A DNA stretch of 64,000 nucleotides. Origin: Pseudomonadota bacterium (GTDB lineage: Bacteria > Desulfobacterota > Desulfobacteria > Desulfobacterales > RPRI01). The stretch is from assembly GCA_018901125.1 (NCBI GenBank), contig JAHIFE010000136.1, positions 1 to 64,000 on the forward strand, read 5' to 3'. A program made the translations under genes and the position numbers. Of this stretch, positions 27,470-36,671 are shown piece after piece (within the stretch, counting starts at the first letter, position 1; each line of letters opens with the position of its first letter). Below the pieces are notes generated by a model that saw nothing but the letters and a program-made list of their open reading frames with translations, ran no database searches and was not told the DNA's origin.

Positions 27470-29917
27470 ATGAAAAAACTTGGCGACATAATACTGGAAA
27501 TGGGATTTATAGAAAAGAGCCAACTCGATACGGCACTTGCAGAAACCACTAAAAGCGGAGCGATGCTGGGAGATGTTTTGCTTCAGCTGGGATTTATCAG
27601 CAAAGAAAAAATGCAGATAGCTATGGCTGTACAAAGCGGGGCAAACATTTTGAATATATCAGACGTGATTATAGATTACGCTTTGATTGCAAGAATTCCC
27701 GAATCCTTCGTTACAACTCACAAGATATTTCCTTTTGCACAGGATGGACAGAAAATCAAAATCGCCACATCCAATCCTTTTGATGTCATAGTTCGGGACA
27801 ATCTTGAGCGTATGACAGGCAGCCAGATAGAGTTTTACATTGCTCCCGGAGAGTGGATAACAAACGCCATAGAGAAGCATTATAAAACAGCATCCACAAT
27901 TGACAAAGATATAGCAGAAATCACCGGTTCGGGATCTGCTGAAAAGCAGCTTGACGAAAACACAAATATAAAACTGGCTGATCTGCTCATCGAAAAAGGA
28001 CGGACGCTCAATGCAAGCGATATCCATTTGGTTTCAGACGCCAATATGGTAAAAATCTCTTACAGTATAGATAACGAAATGTGCCAGGAATACACTTTCC
28101 CCAAATATTTTCAACAGAGGCTGATCACGCGACTTAAAATCATGGGGAACATAAATATCGAAAAACCCGATCTTCCTCTTGAAGGCCGCATCAAGTTTTC
28201 CGGTAAAGGAGGCGGCATAAATATCCATATATCCTCCTCACCGGCACAGGCTGGCGATAAAGCTATTGCTAAGAAGCGGATAGGCGACATATTGCTTGAG
28301 ATGGGTTTTATAGGAAACGACCAGCTGGAAATGGCTCTCATGGAAACAAAAAGAACCAAAGCAATGCTGGGAAGTGTATTGGTACGCCTCGACTGGATAA
28401 GCGAAGAGCAGATGCAGATGGCTCTTGCAGTCCAAAGCGGTGCAAAAATTGTGGATATATCAAGCATAAAAATTGATTTCGATCTGATCGCAAGCATCCC
28501 TGAAAAATTTGTAACAACCCATAACATATTCCCGTTTGCTAAGGATGGGCAAACCATCAAGATTGCCACATCCAATCCTTTTGATGTCATAGTAAATGAC
28601 AATCTAGCCAGAATGACAAGCTGCCGGGTTGAATCTTACATTGCACCCAAAGAATGGATTCGAAACTCCATTGAACTATATTACAAGATAGCGGCCGTCA
28701 TCGATGAAGAAATCGATAGTATAATCAGAGCCAGTATTTCAGGAGCCGGGTTTGACGAAAATCAAAACGTAAAGCTGGCCGATCTTATTATCGAAAAAGG
28801 AAGAGTTCTCAATGCAAGCGATATACATGTTGTAGCGGACACCAATCTGGTAAGAGTCTATTACCGGGTCGACGGTGTTTTGCATCAGAAATATCTTTTC
28901 CCCAAGCAATTTCAACAGAGCCTGGTTACACGTTTTAAAATTATGGGAGATATGGATATTTCAAATCCAAATATCCCGCTTGACGGCAGGTTCAAATTTT
29001 CCGGTAAAGGCGAAGATATCAATATCCGTATTTCCACTTTTCCCACACACCTTGGCGAAACGGTTGTTATGAGACTTTTAATATACAGCGGGGTTGTGGG
29101 AAACCTGGAAAGGCTTGGTTTTGAAAAGGAGGATAAGGAGCGCTTCTCAAGGGGTATTTATCGCCCTTACGGATTGATACTTGTTACCGGCCCCACAGGT
29201 TCCGGCAAAACCACAACTTTATATTCAGCCCTGATGACCATCAACAGCCCTCATATCAATGTTATGACAGTAGAAGATCCTATTGAATATGTTATTCCAA
29301 CGATAAGACAAACTGCAGTTAATCCCAAGGCCGGTCTAACCTTTGCAAGTGCGCTTCGTTCGGCAATGCGTCAGGATCCTGATGTTATACTGGTGGGTGA
29401 AATCAGGGATCAGGAAACCGCAGAACTTGCCATCCGCGCGTCAATTACCGGTCATCTTGTTTTATCGACCCTGCATACAAATGATGCCGCATCCGCTATA
29501 AACAGGCTGACCGATCTTGGCGTAAATACCAGCATGCTTGCATCATCTTTATCAATGATAGCAGCTCAGAGGCTCCTGAGAAAGTTATGCCCACACTGCG
29601 CTATCGCAACTGTTACCAAAGAGGAAGATAAAGAAATTTTTATCAAAAACGGCCTTGAGCCTCCTGCCGAAATGCTAAAGGCCGTTGGATGTGATATCTG
29701 TAACAATTCAGGATACAGCGGCAGGATAGCCGTTTATGAGATCATCACTATAAACCGTGAAATTCTGGAACTAATCTTTTCAGGAGCTAACCAGAGCGCA
29801 TTAGAAGACGCCGCCGTTAAATCGGGAACAAGCCTGCTGCTCAAACAGGCTTTAAGAAAGATTCATTACAGAATAACATCGTTAGAAGAGGTGCTGCGCG
29901 TGGTGGCATATGCCTAA
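27470..29917 (+). CDS. mshE: MshE-type pilus assembly ATPase with duplicated N-terminal half
   Basis: This 815-aa cytoplasmic secretion/pilus ATPase is in the GspE/PilB family. It has two MshEN-type c-di-GMP-binding N-domains. Residues about 1-268 (LGDIILEMGFIEKSQLDTAL...) repeat at about 269-537 (IGDILLEMGFIGNDQLEMAL...), each running through the N-domain and the first half of the motor domain. The motor Walker A GPTGSGKT is at about 574-581. A LRKLCPHC...CDIC zinc site follows. Only the second unit continues into a catalytic core; the first ends at a degenerate ISSSPAQAGDKA, the counterpart of ISTFPTHLGETV. Typical MshE is about 570 aa, so the extra ~245 aa comes from this duplication. The gene overlaps mshG by 8 bp. 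Confidence 0.92.
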   Translation: MKKLGDIILEMGFIEKSQLDTALAETTKSGAMLGDVLLQLGFISKEKMQIAMAVQSGANILNISDVIIDYALIARIPESFVTTHKIFPFAQDGQKIKIATSNPFDVIVRDNLERMTGSQIEFYIAPGEWITNAIEKHYKTASTIDKDIAEITGSGSAEKQLDENTNIKLADLLIEKGRTLNASDIHLVSDANMVKISYSIDNEMCQEYTFPKYFQQRLITRLKIMGNINIEKPDLPLEGRIKFSGKGGGINIHISSSPAQAGDKAIAKKRIGDILLEMGFIGNDQLEMALMETKRTKAMLGSVLVRLDWISEEQMQMALAVQSGAKIVDISSIKIDFDLIASIPEKFVTTHNIFPFAKDGQTIKIATSNPFDVIVNDNLARMTSCRVESYIAPKEWIRNSIELYYKIAAVIDEEIDSIIRASISGAGFDENQNVKLADLIIEKGRVLNASDIHVVADTNLVRVYYRVDGVLHQKYLFPKQFQQSLVTRFKIMGDMDISNPNIPLDGRFKFSGKGEDINIRISTFPTHLGETVVMRLLIYSGVVGNLERLGFEKEDKERFSRGIYRPYGLILVTGPTGSGKTTTLYSALMTINSPHINVMTVEDPIEYVIPTIRQTAVNPKAGLTFASALRSAMRQDPDVILVGEIRDQETAELAIRASITGHLVLSTLHTNDAASAINRLTDLGVNTSMLASSLSMIAAQRLLRKLCPHCAIATVTKEEDKEIFIKNGLEPPAEMLKAVGCDICNNSGYSGRIAVYEIITINREILELIFSGANQSALEDAAVKSGTSLLLKQALRKIHYRITSLEEVLRVVAYA

Positions 29918-31112
29918 CTATAAATATAAGGCGGTTGACAATAAAGGAGCTCTGCAAAAAGGGACTGTATTTGCCAATTCCGATAAGGAGCTTGAAAAAC
30001 GATTAAGTGAAACCGGACTCACGCTGATTAACAGTCGCCGCGAAGGCATGGGCTCAAAGATACTGCTTTCCGAATCTATCAAACCGCGCATATTGATAGA
30101 ATTCTATTACCGGCTTTCCCAAACTCTTGAGCTCGGCCTTCCGGTAATTTCGGCTCTGGAGGAAAATGAAAAAATTATTCCAAGCAAGTACCTGCGCAAA
30201 ATAGTCGGCGAATTAAAGACAGCCATAGAAGGAGGCAACTCTATACATGAAGGCATGAGCCGTTTCCCAAAGGTATTTCAAAAGCTTGATATTGGCATCA
30301 TTCGCATGGGAGAACAAACCGGCACACTGCCTGTCAGCATGAAAAGGCTGGCTGAATTTCTGGAATGGAAAGAAGATATCCGCTCCACTACAAAACGGGC
30401 TACTATATATCCAACGTTTGTAATTCTTTCCCTTGTTGGAGTGATCGCAGTGTGGGTAGGCTATGTACTGCCCAGAATGGCCGGTCTGCTTAATGAGATG
30501 GGTGTTCCTCTGCCTGCGGTAACCCGGGCTGTTCTGAGTATAAGTATTTTTTTCAAAGATAACTGGCTTTATATTCTCGCCTGTTTTGCCCTTTTTGTAA
30601 TTTCATTTCTGGCCTTCGGTAAAACAAAACAAGGAAAAATATATATCCATCAGTATATGCTGAAGGTTCCCGTTCTCGGACTTGTTGCCACCAATATTGC
30701 AATGGCCAGATTGAGCCAGAATTTTGCTACCATGTATTCTGCAGGCATGAGCCTTCACAATGTCTTCGAAATTTTAACCGACAATATTCTGGGAAACCGT
30801 TATATTGAAGGCCAGCTGAAGATAGCCTATGAGAACATTATGAAAGGCCAGACAATTTCCGATGGTTTTGAAAAAGCCAGAGGGTTTCCTCCTCTTTTGC
30901 TTGGTTCTATAAGAAATGGTGAAACCACCGGTACACTTGATGTAACTTTTGCCAGGCTTGGCAATTATTATAACAACGAAGTAAAACGGTCAGTTCAAAC
31001 TTTGATAAATCTTATGGAACCACTTTCTATCGTATTTCTGGGCGGAGCGTTCGGTCTTATCGCCCTTTCCATTATGCTGCCTTTGTATGATGTTATAAGC
31101 CAGTTCAAGTAA
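29910..31112 (+). CDS. mshG: MshG/GspF-type inner-membrane platform protein
   Basis: This 400-aa polytopic protein of the type II secretion/type IV pilus F family recruits the ATPase and drives pilin assembly. It has two GspF repeats: the first with ...LELGLPVISALEE and MGEQTGTLPVSMKRLAEFLE, the second with MYSAGMSLHNVFEIL and NGETTGTLDVTFARLGNYY. Transmembrane segments are at about 170-190, 220-240 and 370-395. The start overlaps the end of mshE, so the two are translationally coupled. It is the last gene of the plus-strand operon and converges with the pilin operon. Confidence 0.92.
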   Translation: MPNYKYKAVDNKGALQKGTVFANSDKELEKRLSETGLTLINSRREGMGSKILLSESIKPRILIEFYYRLSQTLELGLPVISALEENEKIIPSKYLRKIVGELKTAIEGGNSIHEGMSRFPKVFQKLDIGIIRMGEQTGTLPVSMKRLAEFLEWKEDIRSTTKRATIYPTFVILSLVGVIAVWVGYVLPRMAGLLNEMGVPLPAVTRAVLSISIFFKDNWLYILACFALFVISFLAFGKTKQGKIYIHQYMLKVPVLGLVATNIAMARLSQNFATMYSAGMSLHNVFEILTDNILGNRYIEGQLKIAYENIMKGQTISDGFEKARGFPPLLLGSIRNGETTGTLDVTFARLGNYYNNEVKRSVQTLINLMEPLSIVFLGGAFGLIALSIMLPLYDVISQFK

Positions 31113-31141
31113 AACCGGGAACGGTTGGCCGATATAGCAGA

Positions 31142-31915
31142 TCAGGATACTTTGAGAGTATAAGTCCGGGTTGTTGTGCCGCCATTGGCATCGGTCACCT
31201 TTAAAGTCACAGAAAAAGAACCTGCGATGGCCGGTGTTCCGGTCAAAGTGGCGGTAGCAGGATTAAATGCGAGCCAGACAGGTAAAACAGTTGTATTCCA
31301 TGCATAGGGCGGCACTCCACCATCTGCAAATAAGCTGCCGGTATAAGGTGTACCTGAAACCCCTTCAGGCAACTCATTATTAAGTATTTTAAGCACACCA
31401 GAGGTAAAGCCAAAGCAGCCGGCCTGATTTTTCAGGTTTTCAAGAGATACAAAACGCACAATATCAGCGGTTGCCGGAGCAACGGTTCCTGCGTATGCTC
31501 CTGAAACGGAAGGTGTTGTGTTAACGGTAAGGTCTTCGGCTCCGCTTACAATAATAAAAGCAGTATTGGCAACAGCACCATATAACAGGCCGGTACTTTG
31601 ACGGCCGCATATGCCGCCTGTGGCGGAACTTGTCAGGTTATTATCATAGATATAAACAAGAGCCCTGCCCCAGTCGTCAACACTGCTTGGCAAAAGCGAT
31701 GGAAAAGTAGCAGCATCAGGCAACCGGCCGTTTATAACAGACCAGGAAATTACCGACTGCGTTGCCGCTGTAAGGATTTCTCCTGACCGATCGTATTTTG
31801 CCTTTCTGACCCTTGGCCCGATCATGGTTATCCCGGCGCCGATAAGGGCGCTGATAACCAGAAAAACCGCAATCAGAAAAAACAGGGCAAAACCTTTATT
31901 ATCAGATTTTTTCAT
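31142..31915 (-). CDS. Pseudopilin-like protein with Ig-like C-terminus, lacking Glu5
   Basis: This 257-aa protein has a prepilin-type N-terminus (KKSDNKG/FALFFLIAVFLVISALIGAG); cleavage is expected after Gly8. Position 5 of the mature form is Phe rather than the usual Glu. A globular middle containing GICGRQSTG is followed by a C-terminal putative Ig-like domain (about 175-257: PEGVSGTPYTGSLFADGG..., LTGTPAIAGSFSVTLKVTDANGG). This domain type (He_PIG-like) is common in surface adhesins. It is the last pilin gene of the minus-strand operon. It is related to the 32077 gene in middle and C-terminal parts and is possibly a minor tip pilin. Confidence 0.82.
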   Translation of the reverse strand: MKKSDNKGFALFFLIAVFLVISALIGAGITMIGPRVRKAKYDRSGEILTAATQSVISWSVINGRLPDAATFPSLLPSSVDDWGRALVYIYDNNLTSSATGGICGRQSTGLLYGAVANTAFIIVSGAEDLTVNTTPSVSGAYAGTVAPATADIVRFVSLENLKNQAGCFGFTSGVLKILNNELPEGVSGTPYTGSLFADGGVPPYAWNTTVLPVWLAFNPATATLTGTPAIAGSFSVTLKVTDANGGTTTRTYTLKVS

Positions 31916-31959
31916 TTTTTAAGGATTGATGCCTTCGTATGTCAGTAAACATCTTTTCT

Positions 31960-32052
31960 CGTCATTCCGGCCCCCGTCTCCACGAGGGTAAACTCCGGCC
32001 AGAACCCAGTAATTTAAATATGTTCCGGATACCGGCTTTCGCCGGTACGACG
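31960..32052. repeat. 93-bp intergenic element with CGTCATTCCGG / CCGGTACGACG ends
   Basis: Terminal inverted sequences CGTCATTCCGG (31960-31970) and CCGGTACGACG (32042-32052) enclose an internal hairpin ACCGGC/GCCGGT. A shorter relative is at 36074. It is of the REP/MITE type widespread in proteobacterial genomes. Confidence 0.65.
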
Positions 32053-32076
32053 ATTTGTGGAGTTTTTACAAATCCA

Positions 32077-33012
32077 TCAAGGATTGATTGTTATGACAAA
32101 ATCTTTTACAGCGCAATTGTCATTCGGCCCTGAAGGATCGTTGTTGTCACAAACCTGTATTTTAACCAAGTACGCACCCCTAGTAGTAGGCGTACCTGAG
32201 ATTGTTGCTGTAGCGGCTGTGAATGCAAGTCCGGGGGCAGGAGGAGGAGACGTAACAAGAGTCCATGTATAGGGAGAAACTCCACCATCAGCGTAAATAA
32301 CTGCGCTGTATGGAGAGCTTTCCTTGCCGGACGGCAGATCATTGTTTATTATCCGAAGCGGAGGCCCCTGGCATCCTGTTTTTACTTTAAGCTCATTTAA
32401 TGTAACCCACTGCACAAGATCGTCATATTCCTCGGTTCTATTCAGCCTGGCAGAAGGATAATTTGGGCAATTTACTGCATTTGTACAATCATCTACATTA
32501 GGTTCGCCTGTTTGATAAACTCCAATACAAGTTTGTCCTGCAGGACAACCGGCAGTTATAATGCCTGTCTGAGGGTTGGCGTTCTCCGAACCTGTTGCCA
32601 CAACAAAAGCAACATCGGATACTCTGATAGTACAGGCCGGATCTCGGCATACGGTAAGATTTGTGGTTCTGCGCCCGCAGATAGAGCCGGCAGTTTGAAG
32701 CTGGTTGGCGGCATCTGCCGGAAAATAGTAAACAGGCTGACTAAAAGTGTCTATTGGGTTTGTTATAACCTCGCAAACCTCGTCAAGAATTGCATCCGGA
32801 GCATTGTTTCCCCATATTGGCAGCCTGGCATGTACAGCCGCAAAACCGATAATAGACTCGGAGGCAGCTTTTAAAATATCCTTGCTTTCAGTGCGCTTGG
32901 CTCTTACGGTAAGAGATACTACCATAGAGGCTCCAAATCCTATGATCGTTCCGATGATGATCATAACAATGGCCAGCTCGATAATAGTAAAGCCTTTCTG
33001 ACCTGACGACAT
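32077..33012 (-). CDS. MSHA-type prepilin with Ig-like C-terminus
   Basis: This 311-aa prepilin has a leader MSSGQKG and a canonical mature start FTIIELAIVMIIIG with Glu5. I chose the ATG at 33012 because AAAGGTGG lies about 8 bases upstream; the longer in-frame start adds an unlikely 27 residues. The middle is Cys-rich (GSICGRRTTNLTVCRDPACT, AGCPAGQTCIG). The C-terminal ~85 residues form the same Ig-like unit as the neighbouring pilin (LPSGKESSPYSAVIYADGG..., ISGTPTTRGAYLVKIQVCDN). Its size and domain suggest a minor or adhesive pilin rather than the major subunit. Confidence 0.87.
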   Translation of the reverse strand: MSSGQKGFTIIELAIVMIIIGTIIGFGASMVVSLTVRAKRTESKDILKAASESIIGFAAVHARLPIWGNNAPDAILDEVCEVITNPIDTFSQPVYYFPADAANQLQTAGSICGRRTTNLTVCRDPACTIRVSDVAFVVATGSENANPQTGIITAGCPAGQTCIGVYQTGEPNVDDCTNAVNCPNYPSARLNRTEEYDDLVQWVTLNELKVKTGCQGPPLRIINNDLPSGKESSPYSAVIYADGGVSPYTWTLVTSPPPAPGLAFTAATATISGTPTTRGAYLVKIQVCDNNDPSGPNDNCAVKDFVITINP

Positions 33013-33141
33013 CTGCACCACCTTTGTTTCATCTATAAACAGAGTGTTAATGCAAAACACAAACGACACAAAGTCATTACCGCTGTTTAACAACGGTAAT
33101 GACTTTGTTTAACTAAAAGTACTACTTCAGTTTAACTATAT

Positions 33142-33717
33142 CTATAACGGCAAATAAAGTATACCTACAGGACTGGTAGCTTCGGCATATGCTTCGCTTG
33201 CACGGATCTGGCCGGTATTATAGACACCGTCATCATACTTGGTGTCTATTTCCCGTGCTACATCCCAGGGAAGGTTAAGGAATTCAATATAATGATCTGC
33301 TCCAGAACCCGGATTCACCCAGGCAATAAAAACATCATCTCCAAATGCATGCTTGGGACGAGGGTTAGCTGCAGTATAATTGCCTGAAATCAACTTTGCA
33401 TTCATTAAATCTATAAATACATCATTCCGTTCAGCGGCAGTATTAATCTGTCCACTGGAATCGCCATTTGCATCTCCCGCTGCCGGAATATCTACAAGAT
33501 TTTCATCTCCGGGGTATTGGCCGTATTTATCATAAAAGCCCATGGTCGCTGCCCGAATCTCATCGGCAAGCTTAACTACCCTTTTTACCTTGGCGTTTTG
33601 TATCATTGCCTGACCTTTCAGCACTCCGCCTATCAGCAAACCAATAATAACCAACACAATTGCAATTTCAACCAATGTAAAACCTTTCTGATTGCCGTGG
33701 AACCTCAATTTCTGCAT
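33142..33717 (-). CDS. MSHA-type prepilin, candidate major pilin
   Basis: This 191-aa prepilin has the leader MQKLRFHGNQKG and mature start FTLVEIAIVLVIIGLLIGGVLKGQ, with Glu5 and the GxxKGQ motif common in MshA-like pilins. It is smaller than the two Ig-bearing pilins, without a C-terminal Ig unit, and its globular domain contains KYGQYPGDEN. It is therefore the best candidate for the main subunit. A GGGAGG-type site precedes the ATG. It lies between the secretin gene and the larger pilins in the minus-strand operon. Confidence 0.87.
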   Translation of the reverse strand: MQKLRFHGNQKGFTLVEIAIVLVIIGLLIGGVLKGQAMIQNAKVKRVVKLADEIRAATMGFYDKYGQYPGDENLVDIPAAGDANGDSSGQINTAAERNDVFIDLMNAKLISGNYTAANPRPKHAFGDDVFIAWVNPGSGADHYIEFLNLPWDVAREIDTKYDDGVYNTGQIRASEAYAEATSPVGILYLPL

Positions 33718-33889
33718 TTTTCCCTCCCTTTGTTGATTGTTAAATTTCAGTCTGTATTGAAACTACTATAATGCATTCACAAAAGTCCAAAAACGCAATA
33801 ATTATCATGCCGGACCTTCACGAATAGCGAAGCGCTAATATCGCCATACGTTGTTCGTTGTTCGCTATTCGAAACATATCGGCATTACA

Positions 33890-35413
33890 TCAGATTTTCT
33901 TAATATATGGCGTAATAAATATCACCAGCTCCTGGTTGTCCTGAAGATTTTTCGTGCTGCGAAATAAATTTTTCAAATATGGCAGAGCGCCGAACCCTGG
34001 AAGGCCTACATCATTTAGTTGCTTTATCTGGCTTATGAGGCCCGCCAGAACCACTGTATTGCCTTCTCTTACTCTTACGGTAGTGGCAAGTTCGCGAAGA
34101 TCAATAATAGGATTTGAAATACTTTGCACCGAAGTTGCTCCTGTCGGAATCTCAACGCGCTCGGTTCCCTGAATCCTTGTAATTGTGGGAACTATATGAA
34201 GTGTAACAATACCGTCTTTTGATATTTGTGGAGTAAGCCCAAGCTGCAGGCCTAAAATAGCACGCTTTATTTTAGCGCCTATGGTTAAAGTATTTGTCTC
34301 CTCATCTCTATCTATACTGTCTATATCGCCATATGGAAACTGGTATCCAACAGTAAGCACTGCAGACTGATGGTTGAGAACAGAGATATGAGGGTTGGAT
34401 ATTACCGAAACATCACCCTGGGTTTTTAAAAAATCAAGCACACCGGCAAACATGGATTGTTCCGATAAAACCAATGCACCGCTGCCGTTAAATGTGAGGC
34501 CAAAAGCATCGGGCAAATTTTTTGCAATAATTCCACCGCCATTTGACGTAAATCCAATACCAAGTTTGGACCAGTCCAAACCATAGCGACTGTCATCTGA
34601 TAAGTGAACTTCCAATATCTTTGCCTCAATAAAAACCTGGCGATGTAAAGATTCCGATAACGAATCGAGCAAATTTACCATAGCAGCAATTTTGTCAGGT
34701 GTATCAAGCATATAAATTATGCCTGCATTAGAATTGACTTTTAAAACACCGCCTTCGGACTTGATTCCTTCAAGGATTGCGGCAATACTTGCCCAGACAT
34801 CTGTGCTTTTACCTTCCCGCTTGGCTTTGACCTGGTATTTACCCTTCACACCAGCACCTTCCACGCCCGAAGCCAGCATATCGCCACCGACATCGATATC
34901 GGTTTCACCCACCATATCAAGGTAGTCCATTTGATATATATGCTCTTTAAAACGGCCTATATTTAATACGCCATTCTTTAACGACCATGTATATCCGGCC
35001 CCTTTTTCAACTATCATATCAAGGGCTTCTTCCATGGTTGCGTTTTTAAGCCGGACAGTAACAAGCCTTGCAAGATCGATATCCGAATCTACAGACATAT
35101 TAATATCTGCCTCACTTGCAATAGTCGCCAGAGTTTCGCCCAGCTTGGCCTGATTCAAAACCATGGAAAAAAGCTTGATCTCTTTTTCAAGTCCTTTTGA
35201 AACGGGAAGATATGTTTCGGAAAAAGGCGGAGGGCCCGGAAGTTGAGATATCTTTTCCTGCTCTATAATTTTAGCCGGATTATCGATATTTTCAAGAGCC
35301 GGAGTAGTAACATGCCGAACTTCCTGTATGCTAGCGCAACCGGTAAAAAACAGGATAAAGAAAATTGCAACCCATAAACAGTAAGGCCGGGATAAAACAA
35401 ACTGCATACTCAC
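33890..35413 (-). CDS. mshL: MshL/PilQ-type secretin (outer-membrane lipoprotein)
   Basis: This 507-aa secretin is the outer-membrane pore of the pilus. It has a lipoprotein signal with lipobox FTGC (Cys at about 26). An STN-like domain (about 85-140: DINMSVDSDIDLARLVTVRLKNATMEEALDMIVE) leads to the secretin domain (about 250-505: RQVFIEAKILEVHLSDDSRYGLDW, VISNPHISVLNHQSAVLTVG, REGNTVVLAGLI). The end LVIFITPYI is the classical secretin terminus. The start overlaps the upstream mshK-like stop by 4 bp. The family assignment is firm; the pilus type follows from the neighbours. Confidence 0.93.
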   Translation of the reverse strand: MSMQFVLSRPYCLWVAIFFILFFTGCASIQEVRHVTTPALENIDNPAKIIEQEKISQLPGPPPFSETYLPVSKGLEKEIKLFSMVLNQAKLGETLATIASEADINMSVDSDIDLARLVTVRLKNATMEEALDMIVEKGAGYTWSLKNGVLNIGRFKEHIYQMDYLDMVGETDIDVGGDMLASGVEGAGVKGKYQVKAKREGKSTDVWASIAAILEGIKSEGGVLKVNSNAGIIYMLDTPDKIAAMVNLLDSLSESLHRQVFIEAKILEVHLSDDSRYGLDWSKLGIGFTSNGGGIIAKNLPDAFGLTFNGSGALVLSEQSMFAGVLDFLKTQGDVSVISNPHISVLNHQSAVLTVGYQFPYGDIDSIDRDEETNTLTIGAKIKRAILGLQLGLTPQISKDGIVTLHIVPTITRIQGTERVEIPTGATSVQSISNPIIDLRELATTVRVREGNTVVLAGLISQIKQLNDVGLPGFGALPYLKNLFRSTKNLQDNQELVIFITPYIKKI

Positions 35414-35967
35414 CTCGATTTAGCCACGTTAGGCGTTAGTTCCCCGCCAAGGGAAAAATAGACTTCAGGCGCAGGTATAAACTTTGTCTGCCCTTTTTGG
35501 GATAGTAAAACTCCCTTTGACGTTATATTTTTTATGGTAAAATTCATGATTTTATCATTTTCATACAGTCTCTTGCCCTCCATAAGGGCAATAAACCTCG
35601 AGCGTTCGCCAGCTCCTGCAATCTGAAGAATCCCTGAAAGAACAGGCAGGCCGGATGCCTTCTGACCTTCGCCCTGATTCTCCTGAGAGCTTGCTGTCAA
35701 TTCTGTCTTTTCAGGTTCTGCACGTCGTCCCATCCTGGCAATAGCTATTAACTCCTCCGCACTTTTTACCAGGTCGTCTAATGTCTGATCCTGTATTTGT
35801 TTATACTGGTTCCATTTAGAACTTGCCATTTTGAATGCTTCGGATTTTTGCGCTATCGTAGATCCTATAAGATCTGTAAGCAGATAGATGTTTATAGCGA
35901 CAACAGCAATGGCCGCAATTATAAAAGCATCAATTAACAATCGTTTTCTGGTGCCGACCTGTATCAT
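35410..35967 (-). CDS. MshK/PilP-like pilus assembly protein
   Basis: The 185-aa protein has one N-terminal transmembrane helix (about 10-32, LLIDAFIIAAIAVVAINIYLL), a charged linker and a C-terminal beta-rich segment (about 105-180: LPVLSGILQIAGAGERSRFIALMEGKRLYENDKI). This resembles the secretin-interacting HR-type domain of GspC/PilP/MshK. It is likely the inner-membrane to secretin connector. The stop overlaps the mshL start. The assignment is by position and shape; the sequence signature is weak. Confidence 0.7.
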   Translation of the reverse strand: MIQVGTRKRLLIDAFIIAAIAVVAINIYLLTDLIGSTIAQKSEAFKMASSKWNQYKQIQDQTLDDLVKSAEELIAIARMGRRAEPEKTELTASSQENQGEGQKASGLPVLSGILQIAGAGERSRFIALMEGKRLYENDKIMNFTIKNITSKGVLLSQKGQTKFIPAPEVYFSLGGELTPNVAKSR

Positions 35968-35982
35968 TTGTCACCAACAAAA

Positions 35983-36101
35983 ATATCCGAATATCGAATA
36001 TCGAACATCGAATATCGATATGTTTTATACGTTATCATTAATGAACTCGCAAAAAGTCATATAATACCCTTTTCGTCATTCCGGTGCAGGCCGGAATCCG
36101 G
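35983..36101. repeat. Intergenic repeats: AATATCGA tandem units and a CGTCATTCCGG palindrome
   Basis: At 35983-36021 the unit CGAATATCGAA/CGAACATCGAA recurs about four times. At 36074-36101 a REP-like sequence, CGTCATTCCGG with inverted CCGGAAT, resembles the left end of the 31960 element. Both occupy the 187-bp gap between the mshJ-like and mshK-like genes. Confidence 0.6.
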
Positions 36102-36154
36102 CAACCTCAATGTGGTATGGATGCGGTATCGGATTCGCGGGCATTATAAATTCG

Positions 36155-36670
36155 TTATTCACCTGCGCTGTTCGCTGTTTTAATCCTGTACCTGAAAAAA
36201 AATAATCCTTTTAAATCGGCCACATTTGATATCGGATTCAAGGTTATTTTTAAACTTTTAGCTTTCAGAAACGGCATTTCCTGCTTAACAGATTTAAACC
36301 ATTTAAAAATGTCTTCGTAACTTCCTTCAAAAGATAAATCTACAGTCACATAACCGTCTGCATCGCTTGACTGCTGCTGCTTTCCAATTTTGAGATTTTG
36401 TATGTTATATTTGGATGAAAAATTCTTAATCCGTCCATCGACTGTCAAAAAACCCAGATCTACAGATTCTATGTCAAGAAAGAGCTTTTCGCCTTCAGCC
36501 AGGATGAAGCTAATATTTTTTGAATTCTGCTGCCAGAATTCTTCATCCATACGCAGACTTTCAATTTTTTCAGATTCCTGTTTCAAACGTTTAATCTCAG
36601 ACGCATTATAAAAAGTCAGCAAAATAACCGCAACCCACAATACGCCTGTGATAATCCATTTATTTTTCAT
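36155..36670 (-). CDS. MshJ/PilO-like inner-membrane protein
   Basis: The 171-aa protein has one N-terminal transmembrane helix (about 5-22), a coiled segment (about 24-50) and a periplasmic alpha/beta domain ending FRYRIKTANSAGE. The domain contains VDLSFEGSYEDIFKWFKSVKQEMPFLKAKSLKI (about 108-140), a PilO-family pattern. It should pair with the MshI-like protein to form the alignment subcomplex. It follows the mshI-like gene almost without gap. Confidence 0.75.
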   Translation of the reverse strand: MKNKWIITGVLWVAVILLTFYNASEIKRLKQESEKIESLRMDEEFWQQNSKNISFILAEGEKLFLDIESVDLGFLTVDGRIKNFSSKYNIQNLKIGKQQQSSDADGYVTVDLSFEGSYEDIFKWFKSVKQEMPFLKAKSLKITLNPISNVADLKGLFFFRYRIKTANSAGE

Positions 36671-36671
36671 A

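Noticed and set aside
33012-33093. Longer N-terminus for the prepilin at 32077
   Set aside because: The extension precedes the prepilin leader and is not protein-like; AAAGGTGG positions the ATG at 33012.
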